Assembly (NCBI GenBank): GCA_936450465.1
Contig: OW388289.1
Coordinates: 75,938,593 to 76,002,592, forward strand
From: Gibbula magus
Taxonomy: Eukaryota; Mollusca; Gastropoda; Trochida; Trochidae
Direction of reading: 5' to 3'
Length of the DNA stretch: 64,000 nt
Numbering within the stretch: the stretch's first letter is position 1; each line of letters opens with the position of its first letter. A program made the translations under genes and the position numbers. Shown here piece after piece: positions 57,895 through 64,000 of the stretch. A model generated the notes under the pieces. It saw nothing but the letters and a program-made list of their open reading frames with translations, was not told the origin of the DNA and searched no databases.

Positions 57895-60699
57895 GTAAAT
57901 ACTTCATAAATACCTAATACGATGGTTATGCCAATTATATAAAGTTCTAAGTCCCTCTTAATAAATATAAGATATAGAGAATACTAAACCATGTTCCGTT
58001 TAAGACCATATTTATGATACAAGTGAGTGGTTTGTTATTTACCATGCAAAAGTAAGTAAGATTACAATAGATACCACTACCATGTGCGAGTTTCAGGTTC
58101 TACTGGATTGAACACTATCTTATATATCATGTAATGTATCCTCTCTCTCTACCCCTTCAGACACTGTCTACATTATATATAGGCTTATTATCCATTATGT
58201 ATATATTAATTATTCCTGGCTTCTCTCTACTACCTGTACAGATCATTAGATACTGAACGATGTCTGGTTTATAATCCATTATGTTTATGTATCCTACACT
58301 CTCTCTCTATCCCTACTGGCTGGCGACCAATTATCGCCGCATACCAATTATCGCCAACACATAGCTACATAGCTAAATACTTAAGTTGAATTGAACTTTT
58401 GTTGGTTATCAGTTTGGTGATATCTTAATGTTTGAAATAATAGGGAACCATAGGATAAAGTTGTCTGCGCAAGCGCTGTAGATATGTGTTGGCTATAATT
58501 GGTATGCGGCGATAATTGGTCGCCAGCCAGTACAGATCTGCGTACTGGCCATATATTGAACACTATCTATTTTATAATCATTTATGTATATGTAAACGTA
58601 TCCTACACTACAGATTGGAATACTCAGACAAAGATATGGCATACAGACTGTTTGGAGTAGCGGACCCTGACATGTATATGTCCTTGGCCGCTAAGAAGGC
58701 TCAGGGAAACGTTCCGAGAGGGAACAGAGGACCAGAACGAAATGGTAATTATCCGAAAACTATTTAAATGTAATTTAGGAATTATGGATTAACCATGTCA
58801 AGCACTGGTTGAAATCCATTCATGCTAATCAAATACTTCTACACATCATTTTTCTTGGAACATTAACCATCCCTTCAGGTTTTGTGTCATCACATATTTA
58901 TTCCAGTAATTTTTAGCTTATCTGACAAATTATTTTGATCATTAAACTGATCAACAATGTCTTATGTTGTCATGCTGCAACAAAGTTTTCCACAGTCACT
59001 TGATTGCTCATAAATGGCTTCACCTCGTTTTTTTAATTATTAACTGCTGTATTGTTTGCTTTGATTAACTGATGCTTTAGTCCATGTACACGGGCAAGTT
59101 TTCAGTTCCATATTATCTGATTGTCCAGGTGCTCCAAGTGCTACAGATGAACCAAGGAGATTAGTGCCCAACTCACGAGGTCTCTACACCGTTTGCTTCC
59201 CCATTGAAAAGGCGAGAAGCACGGAGTCCGATGTAAGCATTTTATCTCATCTGGTCTGAAACACCCAATGGGGTTATGGCATTGAATGGTGTCCGACGTC
59301 CGTCTGTCTGTAAACTTTGCACTATTTGTACTACACTGATATTGTTTTGAAATTATAGTAATCATCTTAACGAAAAATTTCACAACATTGTTACATTTCA
59401 ATGTACTTTTTATTCGGCCCAAAAAGGACAAGAATTGTACTATCTAAATGTCGTGAATAAATAAATAGCAATTGCTTTGCATGGATCTGATTCGCTGAAC
59501 ACTGTCACAGAGATTAAGTTCATACCTGCATAAACTTAATTTCGTGACGTCACATCACATTAAGCCACACCCCCATGACGTGAGGTTCATAGCTGGTTGC
59601 GTTGTGTATTTTCATTGGCTAATGAACGCGTTGTAGGCTGTGTAAACTCTGTAAATCCGCATAACGGATTTATGCCAAGACACCAAGACACTAAATCAAT
59701 TTTGAAGTCAATTCTTAAATATCTAAATCAATTTTGATTCTAAAAGCACAGACAAATTTTAATTTTAATTCAAATGTTAATCTACCATTTGTACTGTTGT
59801 GATATTTTTGTTTGATCAATTTCTACCTGAAAGCACAGAAAAATATGAAAATCATTTGCCCATGAAAAACCTTAAATTATGAGCATGTTGCATCATTGTC
59901 ATACTTTTGCATCATATTAAATTATCTGTGAACAAGTTGACATGAACATGGAATGTTTTCTCAGGCAATCATATTTACCTTCAGCACATGTCCGTATATT
60001 TTTCCTATTTTGTTACAGGCCATTCTAGAGCTCTTCAGTCAGGCAGGGGAAGTTGGAGAAGTCCACACCACAACCAAGTATAACTAGCAGAGATTCTACT
60101 CATATATTTCATTTGTTTTACGTAATTATCAGTAATAAGTCATATATCAGACCTCAATATAGCAACCAATTAAGGAGAAATCCCAATTATTTCAGTTTGG
60201 TTCCTGTAATTTTGAGTTAGGATCCTTGACAAGATTCATGGTCTGCTAACAATTCCATATCTTCCTATGTGCTCCTTGAAATTTTTGGATATTCCTATTT
60301 GGATATTTTATTATTTGAATGTCGTTTTTCAATAAATACATATTTCAATCTTGTCAAACTTTGCAAAGGTATAGAAATGATGTGAACAAATTGTCAAATA
60401 TCACAAAATTTATTTGTTCATTAGATAGGATTTTGTTCATCTCAGACGGACTATACATACTTTGGAATGAAAAGAATGAGAGTAGTATTATTCTCCATCT
60501 CCTAACAATGTATTGTGTTTGACAGATGGGTATTCGTGCGCTTTAAGACAGAGCAAGGAGCTTTGTCATCGCTTAAGAAGTTGTCCAATCTCGGCGTGCG
60601 CATTGCCGATGAGGGTAAGAACCGACAGAAAGCCGAGGAACGACCTGTGGTGGCGGCGACAGAGGACGAAAGCGAGAGTTTTCTCGTCAATAAATGCAT
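57689..60699 (+). CDS. gene 2: LOTUS (OST-HTH) + RRM protein, 5' part, five exons, 3' end unresolved
   Basis: Five exons join in frame. Residues ~1-75 form a LOTUS/OST-HTH domain (PEEIKQNVRAVLLSKIGG, LVSEFRKDYKKLV, NYGFNNYKDFIESMPGYA), an RNA- or Vasa-binding winged helix known from Oskar, TDRD5, TDRD7 and MARF1. After a Gly/Arg/Asn linker comes a split RRM: RNP2-like LYTVCF, helix AILELFSQAGEV, RNP1-like KWVFVRF, helix GALSSLKKLS. The RNP1 Phe residues are kept. The first ATG is at 57,704, five codons after the acceptor at 57,688; earlier exons cannot be excluded. The last exon's donor is uncertain (gt at 60,700 is weak; GAGGgtaaga near 60,611 is alternative). Germ-granule or post-transcriptional function is inferred from the domains. 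Confidence 0.75.
58316..58530. mobile_element. MITE with ~50-bp inverted ends and TA duplication, in gene 2 intron
   Basis: TA at 58,314-58,315 and 58,531-58,532. Ends begin CTGGCTGGCGACCAATTATC on both strands and match for about 50 bp with very few mismatches, through GCATACCAATTAT and CCAACACATA. TA targets suggest Tc1/mariner mobilisation. High arm identity implies recent activity. Confidence 0.93.
58614..58744 (+). CDS. gene 2 exon B: LOTUS end and linker
   Basis: Acceptor CACTACAG, donor gtaatt, phase 2 to 1. Encodes LEYSDKDMAYRLFGVADP, then a Gly/Asn/Arg linker. Confidence 0.85.
59129..59232 (+). CDS. gene 2 exon C: RRM first strand
   Basis: Acceptor TTGTCCAG, donor gtaagc, phase 1 to 0. 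Encodes RGLYTVCFPIEKARSTESD, including RNP2. Confidence 0.85.
60019..60077 (+). CDS. gene 2 exon D: RRM helix 1 and strand 2
   Basis: Acceptor TGTTACAG, donor gtataa, phase 0 to 2, only 59 nt. Encodes AILELFSQAGEVGEVHTTT. Too short to be seen as an open frame on its own. Confidence 0.8.
60526..60699 (+). CDS. gene 2 exon E: RRM strand 3 onward
   Basis: Acceptor TTTGACAG, phase 2. Encodes KWVFVRFKTEQGALSSLKKL and a charged tail (KNRQKAEERPVVAATEDESE). The 3' limit is uncertain. Confidence 0.75.
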
Positions 60700-62187
60700 G
60701 TACCTTATCAGCACTGTTCAAAGCAAGATTTTTGCATCTGGAACAAGAGCTATAAAAAAAATTTACATCAAGTTTTTTGTCCAATGATGTCAAAGTTTAA
60801 TGAAATTTTGTTGGAATACAGTTTCTTAATTTGGTTTTCCTGAATATATTTTTTTTCAAGAGACCTTTTTGAAGCACTTTGCTTTGATCATTGTAACTCA
60901 ATTTAGATAGACCATACTGTTGAAGTGCTCTTTCCAGCTGTTAAGATCTCAAAGCATGAACTCTTTAGCTCATCGTGCATATAAGGCCTGATGGGTGTAT
61001 GGCATGGGGAGTCACCCGTCGTCCATACGTCTACGTAAAGACCAATGTCCCCAAAAGTTTAAAGTTAGTAGAGACGCACTTTGTACTTAGGGATCAAATT
61101 TTGTGTATTTGGTGACAAGCGATTGTGCTTTTTCTGGAGAACTATCTATGTTAGATTTCAGTGAACAATACAAAGCATGGTGAGCTACAGAGCCTATGTT
61201 TTTTTTAATTCTAACATTTCATTTGATTTTAAGAATTTGATGTGAATTTAATATCCACAGAATTTTAGTTTTTACTCAACCGAAGGAGAGTTAATAGAAA
61301 CCATTTATTTTAAAGAAGAGATTGTGTTCTTGTTTAACAATATTAACCTTTTATCACCTGATACCACAGGGGGTAAGCCCTGTCCATGCTAAACCGGAAG
61401 TTGGCAGTCGTCAACAACCATTTTCTCGACAGACAGTAGTTTTTCAACTGGGGTGGGTCCCGAAATTGGTTAGTTTTGAACATTTTCCATTGAATGATGT
61501 TAACAATATCAACATGCTTCAACTCTTGAATAGCTATAGTTTACAATCTCTACATCTTTAGAACATGACATGTAATAAATAATTTAGAATTTTAACATTT
61601 CTGAACGAATCAATCGACGTCAGAGAGAAAATCCGCGAAAAGGCGACTTTCTACATGAATACAGCAAATCTACATGGATGTAGTCGATATTTTACGTAGT
61701 TTTAAGTTGAATATGATAATCTAGGACTAGTATCAACGTTATAGCATTCACAGATTAATCGAAGCCGAGATATTAGCAAAATTAAAAACTGTACACATTG
61801 ATGGTAGTTGCTCCTGTTGACAAACAGACTGTCCAGGTTGTTGAAAATGAACTGTACAGGTAGTTGGTCTGATAGTTGTTAGTAGGTAACAGAGAAATGT
61901 TTTGCAGAATGAAAATTGTGGTCATCTGTAACTTTAATTATCTTTCCTAATGAAGTAGACCTTTTGTAGGAAGTTATGACTTGAGTAATGTTTCTTGAGA
62001 ATACCACAAAATCTGACTTTTTATGATTCTCTTAAGCGAGTCAGATGTTAACAGAAGTTACTAAGCTTGACCTATCTTATGGAAACTGTATCACTAATAT
62101 TTCCTCCGAAAACGTATACAATCGTAGTTCAACATTTCGTCTGTGCATTATTGGTGATTAAACTTTTGCCTTGACTTTTTCCTTTTT
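60700..62187 (+). other. gene 2 downstream intron or intergenic; no exon supported
   Basis: A frame at about 61,369-61,450 follows an acceptor-like CCACAG, but its reading does not continue exon E in a compatible phase without a stop. A fragment of the GATGGGTGTATGGCATGG repeat is at about 60,967-61,030. Confidence 0.4.
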
Positions 62188-63850
62188 AGCTCATCAGGCC
62201 TGAAAGGCCCGATGGGCTTATGGCATGGGATGGCGTCCGTCCATCCGTCCGTCCGTCCGTCCGTAAACTTTTAACTTTTTCGACTTCTTCTCCAGAACCA
62301 ATAACTCTAGAGAGCTGAAATGTTATGTACAGACTCCTTGGCTAATGGGGATTCTAAATTGTAGATTTGGTGACTCTGTGACCCCAAATAAGGGCCCCAG
62401 GGGTCATAACCTTAAAAGCTATTTTCATCTTCTTCTCCAGAACCAATGACTCCAGAGAGCTGAAATTTTATGTACAGACTCCTTGGCCAATGGGGATTCT
62501 AAATTGTAGATTTGGTGACCATGTGACCCCAAATAAGGGCCACAGGGGTCATAAGCTATAAAGCTATTTTCATCTTCTTCTCCAGAACCAATGACTCCAG
62601 AGAGCTGAAATTATATGTACAGACTCCTTGGCCAATGGGGATTCTAAATTGTAGATTTGGTGACCCTGTGACCCCAAATAAGGGCCTCACAGGCCATTAC
62701 CTAAAATCCTGTTTTCATCTTTTTCTCCGGAACAAAAAGACCTAGAAGGCTGTAATATTGTATGCAAACTCTTTAGCAAATGGGGATTCTAACTTGTAAA
62801 TTTGGTGACCCTGAGACCCCAAATATGGGCCACAGCCAAAAAAACCTGTCGAAATTGAATTTTGAACTGATATTTTATGTGCACTTCTTTCACTTTATTT
62901 GAAATGTATGTCGACTTGAAAGAACAATTTACATTGTGGACATGTTTGTCAAATTGATGTAATCAATGTGAAATGAGAACTGTTGAATAGCCTATGAAAT
63001 GAAAATTGTGACAAGTCATAAAGGACTAAATTGAAGAGGAGTTAAGAATTCTTTTATTTTACATGAGATATGTGAACTGCATATGACTGGTGATGAAATG
63101 ATAAGATAAGATTATTTTCATCTTCTTCTCCAGAACGAAAAGACCTAGAAGGTTGTCATGTTGTGTAATGAGTCTTTAGCCAATGAAGATTCTAAATTGT
63201 AGATTTGGTGACCCTGTGGCCCCAAATAAGGGCCTCACAGGCCATTACCTAAAATCCTGTTTTCATCTTTTTCTCCGGAACAAAAAGATCTAGAAGGCTG
63301 TAATATTGTATGCAAACTCTTTAGCCAATGGGGATTCCAACTTGTAAATTTGGTGACCCTATGACCCCAAATATGGGCCACAGCCTAAAAAAAACCTTTG
63401 AAAATGAATTTTGAACTGATATTTTATGACACTTCAGCCACTTTATTTGAAATGTATGTCGACTTTAGATAACAATCTACATTGTGGACATGTTTGTCAA
63501 ATTGATGTAATCAATGTGAAATGAGAACTATTGAATAGCCTATGAACTGAAAATTGTGACAAGGCATAAAGGACTAAATTGAAGAGGAGTTAAGAATTCT
63601 TTTATTTTACATGAGATATGTGAACTGCATATGACTGGTGATGAAATGATAAGATAAGATTATTTTCATCTTCTTCTCCAGAACGAAAAGACCTAGAAGG
63701 TTGTCATGTTGTGTAAAGAGTCTTTAGCCAATGGAGATTCTAAATTGTAGATTTGGTGACCCAGTGGCCCCAAATAAGAGCCCCGTAGGCCATTACCTAA
63801 AATCCTGTTTTCATCCAGAACAAACTAGAAGGAATATTTTGTTCAGAATG
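62188..63850 (+). repeat. long tandem block: ~130-bp units inside 548-bp units
   Basis: Starts TAGCTCATCAGGCCTGAAAG, GATGGGCTTATGGCATGG and a CCGT run. Then ~130-bp units with CTTCTTCTCCAGAACCAATG, CTCCTTGGCCAATGGGGATT and GTGACCCCAAATAAGGGCC. From 62,711 a larger unit repeats at 63,259 and 63,807 (548-bp period). Non-coding. Confidence 0.88.
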
Positions 63851-64000
63851 TTTAGATGTTTGGATGACAAGGCTTAGAACCGAGATTGTTTAGCCAAGGT
63901 GATTCAAAATTGTACTATGTACCATGAGATTCATCACATTGCCTGTTCTCTTTAAGCCTTATACAGTTAGATCAGTGCTGCCAGTGTTTAGTGCAAGCAA

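Noticed and set aside
61322..61561. Next exon of gene 2 at about 61,369
   Set aside because: An acceptor-like CCACAG exists, but with the phases available from exon E the reading meets an early stop; no domain motif supports it.

Overview
The window is animal genomic DNA. It is AT-rich and intron-rich, with GT-AG introns, many LINE, SINE and MITE insertions, and long satellite arrays. The repeat types point to a lophotrochozoan, most likely a mollusc: an RTE LINE ending in (TAAG)n, tRNA-derived SINEs ending in (CACCT)n, and CCGTCCGT-rich interspersed repeats. No bacterial or viral genes were seen. Only two host genes can be supported, both on the + strand.

Layout. 1-26,000 is a repeat-rich intergenic region. 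It holds an RTE LINE 3' part; a 5'-truncated LINE with an intact RT frame, flanked by 1,868-bp direct copies of host DNA; two tandem relics of another LINE family; a TTAA-flanked piggyBac-like element; a SINE; a decayed Tc1 transposon; and a 46-bp satellite. 27,096-47,690 is gene 1 with 14 coding exons and its 3' UTR. 47,700-57,600 is intergenic, with a palindromic TGTACA satellite, LINE and MITE debris, a 39-G run and a repeat rich in AGGTCA motifs. 57,689-about 60,700 is the visible part of gene 2. The window ends in a tandem repeat block at 62,188-63,850.

Gene 1 is the main result. Its exons join in frame into a protein of 984 residues: an MGGGSS N-terminus suited to N-myristoylation, a proline-rich linker, a kyphoscoliosis-peptidase (KY)/hillarin-type transglutaminase-like domain whose Cys-His-Asp positions appear to be Gln-Cys-His, KY-type beta-rich C-terminal domains, six exon-encoded helical repeats, and a C-terminal segment resembling the dynein heavy-chain stalk and microtubule-binding domain. 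No motor part is present. It reads as a membrane-to-microtubule linker or cytoskeletal scaffold; this function is inferred.

Gene 2 encodes an N-terminal LOTUS (OST-HTH) domain followed by an RRM. This suggests an RNA-regulatory, possibly germ-granule, protein. Its 3' part was not found. The two genes show no functional link beyond strand and proximity.
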